DNA of 64,000 nt from Bin87 sp965261925 (GTDB lineage Bacteria > Chloroflexota > Dehalococcoidia > Lucifugimonadales > UBA3495). Below, piece by piece: positions 25,544 to 34,634 of the stretch. The position numbers and the translations under genes were made by a program. Each line of letters begins with the position of its first letter. The stretch's first letter is position 1. The notes beneath the pieces were generated by a model. The model had not been told where the DNA came from and searched no databases. It saw only the letters and a list, made by a program, of their open reading frames with translations. The stretch covers positions 1,364,001 through 1,428,000 of the forward strand of contig OZ253486.1 of the NCBI GenBank assembly GCA_965261925.1, given 5' to 3'.

Positions 25544-26322
25544 CGGTAATCGACACCAGCGTCATGCAGGAACGCATCGGCCAGCTGTGCCACCAATTCA
25601 AGCTGCCCACCATGGGCGCCCAGTCGGTGGACCGTTTCACCGCCTCCGGACATGGCGACGCCCTACCCATCTTCCTCGAGGTCCTGGAACAGGAAGCCGA
25701 CGATCGCCGCCACCGGCGCATCAACCGGCTGCGTCAGTCGTCCAGGCTCCCCTCGGGCAAGACCTGGGAAACCTTCGAGCACCACCGGATGCCCCTGGCC
25801 CTGCGGCAGCAACTGGACCATCTGGCCCAGGGCAGTTTCGTGGAACACGGCGTCAACGTGCTGGCCTTCGGACTGCCCGGCACCGGCAAGACCCACGCGC
25901 TCTGCGCCCTGGGCCACCGCCTGGTCGAAGCCGGACACTCGGTCCTCTTCGCACCGGCCTACCGCCTGGTGCAGGAACTACTCGCCGCCAAGCGCGACCT
26001 GGACCCACCCCGCCGGCTGCGCAAGCTGGACAACTTCGATTTCCTGCTCCTTGACGATCTCGGCTACCTGCCCCAGGGCGCCGAAGAGTCCGAGGTCCTC
26101 TTCACCCTGATCGCGGAACGCTACGAACGCAGGTCGCTGGGCATCACGTCCAACCTGGTCTTCTCAGAGTGGGAGCGCATCTTCGCCAACCCCATGGCCA
26201 CCGCCGCGGCGATTGACCGGGTCGTGCACCACTCCGTGATCCTGGAGTTTGACGTCCCCAGCTACCGGACTGATGCCGCCCAGCAACGGGGCCAGGCCGA
26301 GGGGGTGAACCGGCAAAAATAG
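25540..26322 (+). CDS. istB: IS21-family helper ATPase IstB
   Basis: 260 residues from ATG 25540. AAA+ ATPase of the IstB/DnaC type: Walker A GLPGTGKTHALCALGHRL, Walker B FLLLDDLGYLPQ, followed by SLGITSNLVFSEWERIF and a C-terminal HHSVILEFDVPSYR segment. Assists target selection by IstA. The last codons run into the inner right-end repeat. Confidence 0.95.
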   Translation: MTVIDTSVMQERIGQLCHQFKLPTMGAQSVDRFTASGHGDALPIFLEVLEQEADDRRHRRINRLRQSSRLPSGKTWETFEHHRMPLALRQQLDHLAQGSFVEHGVNVLAFGLPGTGKTHALCALGHRLVEAGHSVLFAPAYRLVQELLAAKRDLDPPRRLRKLDNFDFLLLDDLGYLPQGAEESEVLFTLIAERYERRSLGITSNLVFSEWERIFANPMATAAAIDRVVHHSVILEFDVPSYRTDAAQQRGQAEGVNRQK

Positions 26323-27062
26323 TGGACGTTTTTTCGGCAAGAATAGTTGACGCGGGACAAGCTCCGGTCTGGTGGGCGGGGCCAAGCTTCTGGAGACGGT
26401 GTTCGGGTTGGACTACGTCACCGGAGTAACCGTGACGCTGATCGCCATACCCTGATCGGCGGGTTCATGGCAGTGTCCCGAACGGACGTCACCCAAGCCC
26501 TGCTCATGCTGGTCAGCCTCCTGATCATGGTGGTCGCCCTGGCGGGATGGACCGAGAACCCCTTCCTGGAGATCGGAAATTATTCGTCGAGTTGGTTGAA
26601 CCCCTTCAACACCGGTGACGGAGAGGCGATCACGTTCGCCGCGGCGTCGTCCATGGCCGGCTGGGCAGTCGGAGGTCTGGGAGCCCAACGCATACTGCAA
26701 CGTTTCATGGCGTTGGAGCGGGAAGACCAGGTCAAACGCAGCCGGCGCATATCGGTAGCCTGGTTGATCTCGGTTTTCGTGCTGGCGGTGATGCTGGGCC
26801 TGATCGCCCGCCCCGCCCTCGCCGAAATCGGCATGCTGGATCTGGCCGCGGATCCGGAGCTCGTCTACCTCGTGATGGCGGAGTGGGACATCCAGCCGGC
26901 TACCCCGGGGTTCATCATAGCGACCGTAGCGGCGGTAACCGCCACCTGGATGACGCCGCCACCGGCGACAGAGGTCCTGGCGCTGTTTGACAAAGTGAAC
27001 GGCCCCGAAGTATCCGGGGCCGCGACGACCGCTGAAACCTGACCTTCGGAACGGAACCGCGG

Positions 27063-27683
27063 TCAGATACCGAGCGCGATCTGGACCATGCGCTTTTCCA
27101 GGGCCAAGGCCATGTCGGTGGCCAGTTGCGTCCGGTCGTGCTCGCCAATGGAGCCCACGAAAGCCACACCCAGCAGCCGACCCACTCGGAAGTCGATTAC
27201 CGTGGATGACAGCAGGCCCGCCGGGCCGCCCTGCAGAACGTACAACCCCACGGACTCGTCGTAGAACCCGTCCGTTTCGACTTTTTGCACCGACACGATC
27301 TGCTGTCCAGAGCCGACGCTCTCGCCCACGTTGTCCTCAAAATCCTTCACAAAGATATCGGACATCCAACCCGATACCTGGTCAGGGTTCTCAAACAGGT
27401 GGACCACCGTAGCGCCGACAAAGTCGGTGCCGCTGGCCGGAGACACATCCGCGGTGGGGACGAACTCCCGCATAAACCCGCCGATGCGTCCGGCGGAGCG
27501 AAAACGGTCGGCCGTGCTGCCATTGAAGCCGTTTTCGGCCATCTCCTGATTGTCCAGCGGGCCGGACCTGGCCAGTTGGTAGCCGTGCAGAGACTCGGGC
27601 AAGTCGCCGGCTTCCAACGCCATGTGCTCCAGGTCGGCCTCGCCGACGCGGAAAGTGGCGTTCCACAACGGGTTGGATGACAC
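27063..27683 (-). CDS. Hypothetical protein, unassigned family
   Basis: 206 residues if GTG at 27683 is used, which has GGAGG nine bases upstream. An ATG at 27761 in the same frame lies inside a palindrome and adds residues without a domain. The protein is soluble, mixed alpha/beta, with acidic N-terminal half (EHMALEAGDLPESLHGYQLA) and an orderly C-terminus (STVIDFRVGRLLGVAFVGSI, then DRTQLATDMALALEKRMVQI). I do not recognise the family. It lies downstream of a BNR-repeat gene on the same strand, with a hairpin between them. Confidence 0.6.
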   Translation of the reverse strand: MSSNPLWNATFRVGEADLEHMALEAGDLPESLHGYQLARSGPLDNQEMAENGFNGSTADRFRSAGRIGGFMREFVPTADVSPASGTDFVGATVVHLFENPDQVSGWMSDIFVKDFEDNVGESVGSGQQIVSVQKVETDGFYDESVGLYVLQGGPAGLLSSTVIDFRVGRLLGVAFVGSIGEHDRTQLATDMALALEKRMVQIALGI

Positions 27684-27746
27684 GGGGTGATTCCTCCAGT
27701 GAGCTTCCGGTTTCGGTTGAGCTTTCGGTTGCAGTTTCAAGGTGTG

Positions 27747-27770
27747 GGGGCGAATGATCATTCGCCCCCC
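27747..27770. terminator. Perfect palindrome between two minus-strand genes
   Basis: 24-base perfect inverted repeat (GGGGGCGAATGA and its complement) directly after the stop of the BNR-repeat gene. No U-tract follows on the minus strand, so it may stabilise the 3' end or weaken read-through rather than fully terminate. Confidence 0.55.
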
Positions 27771-27787
27771 AGTGCGGACGGACGTGG

Positions 27788-28867
27788 CTACGCGGCGATC
27801 ATGGGATACACGTGCCGCCCGCGGGACATTTCCACCGGCACGTCGGTACGGGTCCACTCGTTGCCGGCATCGTTGCTGCAATAGACGTGGCCGTCGCGGT
27901 CGCAACAGTAGACGTTGCGCGGCGCGTTGCGGTCGATGGCGATCTGGAACATGCGGGCCGGGGCGACCTCGCCGATATCCACCCGCTCCCAGGTCTCTCC
28001 GGCGTCGGTGGACCTCACCAGTACGCCGGAGTCAACGGTGCCGGCCGGCGCGCTGCCGCCGCCGGCTCCGGCTGCCAGGTACATGCGGTTGGGGTCACTG
28101 GGGTCCACAACCAGATCGCGGCAATAGCTGCCGCCCTCGAACATCTCGTCGATGGGTACGAACTCCCAGGACTGGCCGCGCTCCCGGCTCCGGAACATGG
28201 CCAACTGGGTGATGATGTACACCAGGCCGGGCTGGGACGGATTGACCTGCACGCCGTGGAGGTCCACCGGCCCCAGGCGGGTGTAGTGGCCCTCGGTGAT
28301 GCAGGACCAGTTTTCCCCACCGTCACGGGAAGCGATGAGCCCGCCGACTTCAATAGCCCCATACACGTCGTCGGGATGGGCGGGATCGATACTGAGGCCG
28401 ATGACCCGCTTGCAGATTTCGTTAGGGTTCATGGTGATGTGAGGATGGACCAGCCCCTCGGTGTTCGTCTGACGCCAGGTGTTTCCGCCGTCGTCGGACC
28501 GGCACACGCGCCCCGCGTCATAACCGGCGAACATGATCGACGAGTCGTTGGGGTGAACGGCCATCGACCACACGTCACCGCTGAGGGTCTCGGTGCGACG
28601 CCAGTTCTCGCCACGGTCGTCGGTACGGTACACGCCGTCCTGGGTGCCGGCAAAAATAGTGCCCGGTTCGTCGGGGTGGGCCAGCAGGGCGCGGATCTGG
28701 GGGTTTTCGGGCAGGCCGTTATCGATGGAGGCCCATTCGGACTTGCCTTCGGTGAGCCGGTACATGCCACCCTCGCCGAGGGGGGTACCTTCAGCGCCGA
28801 TGATCAGGGCACTCTCGCCGGCCAGGCCGACGTATACGTTGGTGTTGTGCGCGGTGACGGTTGTCAT
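27788..28867 (-). CDS. BNR/Asp-box repeat beta-propeller (sialidase-like fold)
   Basis: 359 residues with at least six Asp-box motifs: RTDDRGENW, RSDDGGNTW, SRDGGENW, RSRERGQSW, RSTDAGETW and CSNDAGNEW. Such boxes cap blades of sialidase, sortilin and YCF48-like propellers. Catalytic residues of sialidases are not evident, so enzymatic function is doubtful. No signal peptide. AGGAGA precedes the ATG. It sits between SMP-30 genes and peptide-transporter genes. Confidence 0.9.
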   Translation of the reverse strand: MTTVTAHNTNVYVGLAGESALIIGAEGTPLGEGGMYRLTEGKSEWASIDNGLPENPQIRALLAHPDEPGTIFAGTQDGVYRTDDRGENWRRTETLSGDVWSMAVHPNDSSIMFAGYDAGRVCRSDDGGNTWRQTNTEGLVHPHITMNPNEICKRVIGLSIDPAHPDDVYGAIEVGGLIASRDGGENWSCITEGHYTRLGPVDLHGVQVNPSQPGLVYIITQLAMFRSRERGQSWEFVPIDEMFEGGSYCRDLVVDPSDPNRMYLAAGAGGGSAPAGTVDSGVLVRSTDAGETWERVDIGEVAPARMFQIAIDRNAPRNVYCCDRDGHVYCSNDAGNEWTRTDVPVEMSRGRHVYPMIAA

Positions 28868-28949
28868 TGCATAATCTCCTGGAGTGCGTGCGGGTTTCGG
28901 TTTTGCAGATTGTTGGGGGAATGGTGCGGCTTGTCAAGGGCAACAGCGG

Positions 28950-29882
28950 TTATGGCCACATGATCCAGCCGGTGCGGCCGGTGCGGGCGCGGAAGAGGTG
29001 GCCGCCGCCGGTGGTCACGTACAGCGTCTTCATGTCGGCGTCGCCGAAGCAGCAGTTGGTGGGCCGGTCGACCCGCATGGGATGGGTTTCGAGCACGCGG
29101 CCCTCGGGAGAGAAGACGTAGATCTGCGGGCCCGGGCCCGCAGCCTCCCAGCCGGCGCAGACGACGATGTTGCCGTCTTCGTCCAGCGTCATACCATCCA
29201 CGCCCCGCTGCACGCCCTGGCTGCCCTGGCCGCGCAGGTCGCCATCCGCGGCGCCGCCATCGATGCCGAAGGTGTGGAGCGTCTTGTACTCACCCAATGA
29301 GCCGTCGTCGTTGATGGGATAGGCGCGCAGCTCGCGGCGGCGGTCCGCGCCGTAATCACTCTGGGCGATGTAGAGGGTGCGTTGGTCGCGGCTGATCAGG
29401 ATCCCGTTGGGCCGGCTGATGTCGGTGGTCGCTCTTACGAGATCCCACTGGTCGTTGCCCTTGGGGTCCAACCGCAGCACCGACATGTGGTCGAGCTCCT
29501 GCGGCCCGCTGTTGCCGATGCCCGAATACGGGTCGGTGAACCAGATGCGGCCCGACTTGTCGACGACCAGGTCATTGGGGTTGTTGTGCCGTTTGCCGTC
29601 CAGCAGGTGGGGCATCGAAATCGCGGTGTTGCTTCCGGCGTCAAAGCGGGCGATGCGCCGCCGGCCCTGCTGGCAGCCATACAGGTTGCCCGATGCGTCA
29701 AAGCACAGGCCGTTGGTGTTGAAAGCCTCGTCAAAGTACTCGGAGACTTCGCCGGTCTTGGGGTCGTAGCGCAGGATCTTGGAGGCCGGTATGACGGTGA
29801 ACAGCAACGCTTCGCCGTCCCAAACGGGGCCCTCCGCAGTGCCGCCGTAGGGTCCGGCTACCAGTTCAAAGCTCCAGGACAT
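28950..29882 (-). CDS. SMP-30/gluconolactonase/LRE-family protein
   Basis: 310 residues, AGGAGG before the ATG. Landmarks: TAEGPVWDGEALLFTVIPAS, TNGLCFDASGNLYGC, NNPNDLVVDKSGRIWFTDPY (metal-site Asn/Asp) and GVDGMTLDEDGNIVVCAG. Paralogue of 5751-6668, with similar blades and a matching C-terminal MWP. Predicted metal-dependent lactonase or related hydrolase; substrate unknown. Confidence 0.92.
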   Translation of the reverse strand: MSWSFELVAGPYGGTAEGPVWDGEALLFTVIPASKILRYDPKTGEVSEYFDEAFNTNGLCFDASGNLYGCQQGRRRIARFDAGSNTAISMPHLLDGKRHNNPNDLVVDKSGRIWFTDPYSGIGNSGPQELDHMSVLRLDPKGNDQWDLVRATTDISRPNGILISRDQRTLYIAQSDYGADRRRELRAYPINDDGSLGEYKTLHTFGIDGGAADGDLRGQGSQGVQRGVDGMTLDEDGNIVVCAGWEAAGPGPQIYVFSPEGRVLETHPMRVDRPTNCCFGDADMKTLYVTTGGGHLFRARTGRTGWIMWP

Positions 29883-29989
29883 GGGGAACCTCCTGTGGTT
29901 TGTGGCCGCAGTTTAGCACGCGTTGCAGCGTCGGGGCCGAACGTTGACGCAGTAGCGACATCAACATTATTATCGATGTTGGAGGAGCA

Positions 29990-30343
29990 ATGGGAACCTT
30001 TAGAGTACAGGTAAGCGTGGGACATCCGGCCGGAGGGGATTTGTTCCCGGTGTCAGCGATGGTTGATACCGGAGCAACCCATTCGATGATGCCTCAATCG
30101 TTGATGGCGAGTTTGCGAATTGCACCGCTACGAACCAGCCGATACAGCATCGCCGACGGCAGCACCGTTGAGTACGAAGTGGCTGACGCGCGGTTTGGAG
30201 TAGGTGAGGAAGTCCGATATTGCCCGGTGATTTTCGGGCCCGATGACGAGTTTCTGTTAGGGGCAACCACGCTCGAGATTTTCGAACTGGTCGTCGATCC
30301 AGTGGGAGAACGTTTAGCACCCGCTGACAGATTGACACTGTAA
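29990..30343 (+). CDS. Retropepsin-like aspartic protease
   Basis: 117 residues. The catalytic loop AMVDTGATHSMMPQSL with D-T-G-A is diagnostic for the single-domain retropepsin-like family, and YCPVIFGPDDEFLLGATTLE supplies the second conserved Gly-rich strand (LLGATTLE). Acts as a homodimer by family analogy. No signal peptide or membrane helix. The target is unknown. Confidence 0.85.
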   Translation: MGTFRVQVSVGHPAGGDLFPVSAMVDTGATHSMMPQSLMASLRIAPLRTSRYSIADGSTVEYEVADARFGVGEEVRYCPVIFGPDDEFLLGATTLEIFELVVDPVGERLAPADRLTL

Positions 30344-30354
30344 ATATCTGAAAC

Positions 30355-30388
30355 GACACCGGGGCGATTGATCAATCGCCCCGGTGTC
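30355..30388. terminator. Bidirectional terminator between convergent genes
   Basis: Perfect 34-base palindrome starting GACACCGGGGCGATTGA, between the protease gene and the convergent ABC permease gene. The stem is long and GC-rich; no long T-tract on either side. Confidence 0.8.
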
Positions 30389-30414
30389 TTACTGTCCTGC
30401 TGTCGATATCGCGA

Positions 30415-31344
30415 CTACCGTCCCCGCAGCCTGGGGTCGAGGGCGTCGCGCAGGGCGTCGCCCAGGAAGTTGATGGCGAAGACCACCACGGATATGGCGA
30501 CGCCGGGGAACACGGCCAGCCACCAGGCGATACGGATTTCCTCGGTGCCACGGGTGAGCATGCCGCCCCAGGTGGGGATGTCTGGCGGGACGCCGACGCC
30601 CAGGAAGGACAGCGACGCCTCGATGATGATGGCGAAGCCCAGGGTGATGGTGCCGAGCACGATGTAGCTGGCTAACACGTTGGGCAGGATGTGGCGCAGC
30701 ATGATGCGGATTGAGCCGGCGCCGATGGCGGTGGCCGCCAGGGTGTAGTCCAACTCCTTGATACTCAACACCTGGGACCGGATTACTCTGATGGTGCCAG
30801 GCAAAAGGATAACCAGCAGGGCCACGATGACGTTGTTGGCGGAGCCGCCCAAGACGGCCACCAACCCCAGGGCGAGGATGATGGGCGGAAACGCCATCAT
30901 GGCATCCACAATCCGTTGGATGGCGAGGTCAACCACACCCCCCACGTAGGCGCTGAGGATACCGACCAGAGCGCCCAGGGTTACGCCGATACCCACGCTG
31001 AGCAGGCCGACGTATATGGAAATCTGCGAGCCGGCGATAATCCGACTGAGTTCGTCGCGGCCCAGGTGGTCACTGCCCAACCATGCCCCGGGTTGCGGCG
31101 ACAGATACTTCTCTTCATGGGCGCGGACGTCCAGAGGATCGTGGGGCAGAACGCCCGGGACTACGTAGGAAACCGCCGCTGCCAAAATGGTCACAATAAT
31201 GATAACGGCGCTCACCGCGCCAAGGGGTTTGGAGCGGGAAAAAGCAACTATCTTTTGGGCTCGGGACTGGCGGGGGCGCATCCCCTGTAGCTGAAATTCA
31301 GCTTCGCCGCTGGCCATCGTTCGGGCGGTGTTGGTTGTGGTCAT
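30415..31344 (-). CDS. Peptide/oligopeptide ABC transporter permease, DppC type (set 1)
   Basis: 309 residues from ATG 31344 (GAGGAGC nine bases upstream; the upstream ATG at 31362 is less likely). Six membrane helices and the ATPase-contact loop IRSQVLSIKELDYTLAATAI, plus the typical HDPLDVRAHEEKYLSP region where the periplasmic part begins. C-terminus NFLGDALRDALDPRLRGR matches DppC/OppC. Works with the DppB-type partner encoded upstream. Substrate is likely a peptide or nickel complex by family, but unproven. Confidence 0.93.
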   Translation of the reverse strand: MTTTNTARTMASGEAEFQLQGMRPRQSRAQKIVAFSRSKPLGAVSAVIIIVTILAAAVSYVVPGVLPHDPLDVRAHEEKYLSPQPGAWLGSDHLGRDELSRIIAGSQISIYVGLLSVGIGVTLGALVGILSAYVGGVVDLAIQRIVDAMMAFPPIILALGLVAVLGGSANNVIVALLVILLPGTIRVIRSQVLSIKELDYTLAATAIGAGSIRIMLRHILPNVLASYIVLGTITLGFAIIIEASLSFLGVGVPPDIPTWGGMLTRGTEEIRIAWWLAVFPGVAISVVVFAINFLGDALRDALDPRLRGR

Positions 31345-31383
31345 TCTATCAACGCTCCTCAAATGGACACTGTTGCATCGAGG

Positions 31384-32340
31384 CTAGGCATACCGGATCC
31401 GGGGGTCCAGCAAACCGTACAGGAGGTCAACCAGGAGGTTGATGATTACGATGGACACCGCGATGACGATGATGATTGCCTGAATGGTGGGGAAGTCACG
31501 CTGGAACACGGTCTCGATGAGCAGGGTCCCGATGCCGGGTACTTTGAAGATGCTCTCGATGATGACGGTGCCGCCGAAAAGACGTCCAAACTGCCAGCCC
31601 GATATGGTCAGGATGGGCAGCACGGCGTTTTTCAACCCGTGGCGCACCAGCACGATACGCTCTGCCAGGCCCTTGGCACGCGCCGTTCGCATGTAGTCCT
31701 CGCGGATGATCTCCATCATCGAGGAGCGAGTAACCCGGGCGATGAACGCCATATCGTAAAACCCCAATGCCAGGGCCGGCAGGAACATTTGCTGGAGATT
31801 TTTCCAGGGGTCATCCCACAGGTCGGCGTACCCAAGGGGAGGCAACCAGCTAAAACCTCGGGATAACAACAGCACCACCAGCAGGCCAGCGAAGAAAGTG
31901 GGTATGGATATACCCACCAGGGTCACAACCCGGGACAGGTAATCGACTGCGCTGTCGGGTTTGATGGCGGAAACGACTCCCAGGGGGACCGCGAAGGCTA
32001 TGGCAATGAGAATTGCCAGCACGGCGAGCTCCAGGGTTCGGAATATCCGGTCACCCACCAGTTTGGAAACGGGTTGTCCGGACCGCCAGATAGAAGTGCC
32101 CAGGTCGCCCCGGACCAGCCCGCCGATCCAATCCACGTACTGAACGACGATGGGCCGATCGGTACCCAGTTGGCGGCGCAAATCTTGCAGTTCTTCCTGG
32201 GTGAAAGCGGCGTCGCCTTCACTCAGAATTACCAGGGCTGGGTCGCCGGGCAACAGCCGCATCACCGTGAACACGATGATGGATACCAGCAGCACGGTGG
32301 GGATAATCAGCGCGATGCGCTTCACTGCGTACTGTCGCAT
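31384..32340 (-). CDS. Peptide/oligopeptide ABC transporter permease, DppB type (set 1)
   Basis: 318 residues. Typical DppB start MRQYAVKRIALIIPTVLLVS, a large periplasmic loop (FTQEELQDLRRQLGTDRPIV), EAA-type coupling loop EIIREDYMRTARAKGLAERI and C-terminal DLLYGLLDPRIRYA. Co-oriented with the DppC gene and the binding protein. Set 2 (35622-36575) is a close paralogue. Confidence 0.93.
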   Translation of the reverse strand: MRQYAVKRIALIIPTVLLVSIIVFTVMRLLPGDPALVILSEGDAAFTQEELQDLRRQLGTDRPIVVQYVDWIGGLVRGDLGTSIWRSGQPVSKLVGDRIFRTLELAVLAILIAIAFAVPLGVVSAIKPDSAVDYLSRVVTLVGISIPTFFAGLLVVLLLSRGFSWLPPLGYADLWDDPWKNLQQMFLPALALGFYDMAFIARVTRSSMMEIIREDYMRTARAKGLAERIVLVRHGLKNAVLPILTISGWQFGRLFGGTVIIESIFKVPGIGTLLIETVFQRDFPTIQAIIIVIAVSIVIINLLVDLLYGLLDPRIRYA

Positions 32341-32361
32341 GGAACTCGCCTTCTTTTGGTA

Positions 32362-32391
32362 ATAGGGGGCGACGCATGCGCCGCCCCCTAT
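32362..32391. promoter_or_regulatory. Hairpin between binding-protein and permease genes (set 1)
   Basis: Near-perfect 30-base inverted repeat (ATAGGGGGCG ... CGCCCCCTAT, one mismatch pair) in the gap after the binding-protein stop. In ABC operons such a hairpin often lowers expression of the permeases relative to the abundant binding protein. Confidence 0.55.
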
Positions 32392-32445
32392 GTTGATAAG
32401 ACCGATTGTGCTATTGCACCGGCATTGTCAATCCGGTGCGACCGC

Positions 32446-34362
32446 CTAGCGGTCCAGCCACAGGTCTTCGTGCTTGAACTGGTATTGGACAGTGGAAGGA
32501 GCGTTGAACCCCTTGATGTCGCGGTGCACCACCCAGAAGAGTTGACCCAACTGCATGGTAACCCAGTGGTTGTCTTCGAAGGTTTGGAGCCAGAGCTCGG
32601 CTTCCTTGTTGATCTCACGGCGGGCTTCGGGGTCGAGTTCCACTTTCTGGTTCTCGAACCAATCCACCACCGAGTCGTTGGACCAGTCGGTGTAGTTGCG
32701 GGTGCCGCCCTTGAGGTAGACGCCACCGTAAACGGCGTCGGCGTCAAACACGACCATGCCCTCGCCCTGGCAGCTGATTTCCCAGTCACCGGAGGAGCCT
32801 TCGGCGCGGGAGGTGCCGTACTTGGCGTAACCGGCCGCGCTGGGCAGGGTCTCGATGTCGCCGGTGATGCCCAGGGCATCCTGCAACTGCTGCTTGACGA
32901 TCTGGCACTGGTCGGGGTAGTTCCCGACCTGGCGGACGGTGTACGTGACTTCAAAGCCGTCGGGCACGCCGGCCTCGGCCATCAGGGCTTTGGCATCAGC
33001 CAGGTCCTGCTGCCCTTCAGCCGTATCCTTGGAGCGGATGCCGGGCCAGTCCAGGCACACGTCATTGGCGTGGGCCAGACCCATCAGCGGGCAGTAGCTG
33101 CCGCCGGAGTTGTCAAAGACGCGCTCGTCGATTTCCTGACGGTCCACGGCCAAGTTGATGGCCTGGCGGACCTTGTGGTCCTGGAACTGGGGCTTCTTGA
33201 CGTTGAGCATCAGGCCCCAGTTGGTGCCGGCGGCGATGGGGTGGGCCACATACTCGCCGTCAGTGCTCTTTTCGAGGTCGAAGTACTGTGTTGGGGACAG
33301 GTTGGTGAAACCGCCGTTGGCCATGTCGAGGCCGCCGGCCTCAAACTGGGCGATCAGCCGGTCCTTGGCCGTCCCGGGGAAGATGTAATGCTCAATCCGG
33401 TCAACGTAGGGGCGCCCATCTTTGAAGTAGTCAGGGTTCCGGCTGACTTTGTAGAAGTCGCCGACCTGGTACTCTTCCAACATGTAGGGGCCGGAGGTGG
33501 TGCCTCGCTCGATGATGTTTTCACCGAGGTTGAGGAAGCACGGGTTGGCCGCGTCGCGCACCGCACAATTGGGGTCGGAGTCCAGCTGGTGTCCCGGCAG
33601 CACCTTGGCGTAGTCAATGGCCAGGAACTTGATGAATGCGCCCGAGGCGAACTGGAGGTTGAACTCGACGGTCTTGTCGTCGATGGCCCGCAGCACGTCA
33701 TCCTGGTTGGTGGCGGTGCAGTTGCCGCCGGCCTTGTCAACCACTTCCATCTTGACGGTGTAGTTGCGCCAGAGTCCGGAACGACCGGTGCCGTTGCACG
33801 GGTTGGCGTAGCGGGAATGGGTGGCGATGACGTCAGCCGAGGTGATCTCGGTGCCGTCAGTCCACTGCATGTCGTCTCGCAAGTGGAAGGTATAGGTGAG
33901 GCCGTCTTCGCTCACGTCCCACGACTCGGCCAGGTCGCCAGTGATTGCAGAGGTGTCAACCGTGTCGTACTGCACGATCTGATTGTACAACTGCGAGTAG
34001 GAGATCACGCTGGACAGGGAAGAGGATCCGAGAGGATCCCAGTCCTTGGTGTCGGCGTAGGCGGACATCAGCAGAGTGCCGCCGGACTGTGGCCCCGCGA
34101 TAGGGGTCGGAGTGGCGGCAACGCGCGGGGCCGCGGTGGGCGCCGGCGTGTTGGTAGGACGCACCGTAGCGGCCATGGCCTCAGGGATCGGCGTGTTGGT
34201 GGGCTGCGCCATTGCGGGAGCCTGAGTGGCCGCCGGAGCCGGCGCGGCGGGCGCGGCCGGCGTTTCGGCTCCGCCGCAGGCGATGCCGACCATCAGAGCG
34301 GCAGCGCCCGCGATGAGCGGCAGCGTCCGCAGGAATGGTCGGCCGAGGATAGATGGCTTCAT
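32446..34362 (-). CDS. Family-5 solute-binding lipoprotein 1
   Basis: 638 residues. Type II signal peptide with lipobox VGIAC (Cys29) followed by GGAE, a 60-residue Ala/Pro/Thr linker containing PTNTPIPE and PTNTPAPTA, then a SBP_bac_5 domain (YADTKDWDPLGSSSLSSVIS, WTDGTEITSADVIATHSRYA, GTRNYTDWSN). Likely lipid-anchored on the outer face of the membrane. Predicted ligand: peptides or similar. Similar to the three SBPs at 36627, 38605 and 40850; all end in WLDR. Confidence 0.93.
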   Translation of the reverse strand: MKPSILGRPFLRTLPLIAGAAALMVGIACGGAETPAAPAAPAPAATQAPAMAQPTNTPIPEAMAATVRPTNTPAPTAAPRVAATPTPIAGPQSGGTLLMSAYADTKDWDPLGSSSLSSVISYSQLYNQIVQYDTVDTSAITGDLAESWDVSEDGLTYTFHLRDDMQWTDGTEITSADVIATHSRYANPCNGTGRSGLWRNYTVKMEVVDKAGGNCTATNQDDVLRAIDDKTVEFNLQFASGAFIKFLAIDYAKVLPGHQLDSDPNCAVRDAANPCFLNLGENIIERGTTSGPYMLEEYQVGDFYKVSRNPDYFKDGRPYVDRIEHYIFPGTAKDRLIAQFEAGGLDMANGGFTNLSPTQYFDLEKSTDGEYVAHPIAAGTNWGLMLNVKKPQFQDHKVRQAINLAVDRQEIDERVFDNSGGSYCPLMGLAHANDVCLDWPGIRSKDTAEGQQDLADAKALMAEAGVPDGFEVTYTVRQVGNYPDQCQIVKQQLQDALGITGDIETLPSAAGYAKYGTSRAEGSSGDWEISCQGEGMVVFDADAVYGGVYLKGGTRNYTDWSNDSVVDWFENQKVELDPEARREINKEAELWLQTFEDNHWVTMQLGQLFWVVHRDIKGFNAPSTVQYQFKHEDLWLDR

Positions 34363-34586
34363 AGTTGGTTAGAACCTCCCGTCGCGTTATTACGGATCTG
34401 TGCCAATGCGGACGGGCGAGATCAGGGCTATTGTCCGCAATTAGAAAATATAATCCCCGGAACGAGCCATTTGTGAAATTAGCCACAATCCCTGAGATAC
34501 GAGGAGGAATGGTATCCCACCGAATTCGCAGTGTCAATAGACAATGTATCGGAATGGGCAACAGGATTACGAATTACGCAAAAAAT

Positions 34587-34612
34587 TGGCCCCTTCCAAT
34601 TGGAAGGGGCCA
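34587..34612 (-). terminator. Intrinsic terminator of the second permease set
   Basis: Perfect 26-base palindrome (TGGCCCCTTCCAA and complement) just past the DppC-2 stop; read on the minus strand it is followed by TTTTTT. A standard rho-independent terminator for the set-2 transcript. Confidence 0.9.
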
Positions 34613-34634
34613 GTGATGACGATGTAATTCGACC

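Larger units (their letters stand above)
23958..26359 (+). mobile_element. IS21-family insertion sequence
   Basis: 2402 bp, beginning TG and ending CA, flanked by a direct 5-bp AGCTC (23953-23957 and 26360-26364). Each end holds two related 19-bp repeats, as is typical of IS21: 23965-23983 and 23987-24005 at the left, 26310-26328 and 26334-26352 (inverted) at the right. The inner pair matches almost fully (CGTCGACCATTTTTGCCGG against the complement of CCGGCAAAAATAGTGGACG). Carries istA and istB, both intact. Confidence 0.95.
23533..27042 (+). pseudogene. Sodium/solute symporter (SSS family), broken by an IS21-type element and decayed
   Basis: 5' part 23533-23957: FFWLIVVFAAYFAMLIGIAI, RRMRDMSEYVLGGRRLS and TIPEFYEVRFGDRTGALR are classic SSS (PutP-like) N-terminal features. 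The element at 23958-26359 follows. Frame 2 then resumes right after it (SGLVGGAKLLETVFGLDY) but meets a stop at 26453; frame 1 continues LIGGFMAVSRTDVTQALLML, so a 1- or 4-base deletion lies near 26447-26452. The remaining 3' part (to 27042) has RFMALEREDQVKRSRR and two more helices but ends about 150 residues short of the family length, reading through a terminator-like hairpin (27000-27022). The gene is dead. Confidence 0.9.

Noticed and set aside
32074..34476. 800-codon plus-strand open frame antisense to binding protein 1
   Set aside because: It is the shadow of the minus-strand SBP gene, which has a lipobox, family domain and ribosome site; the antisense product has no domain. Similar frames oppose the other SBPs.
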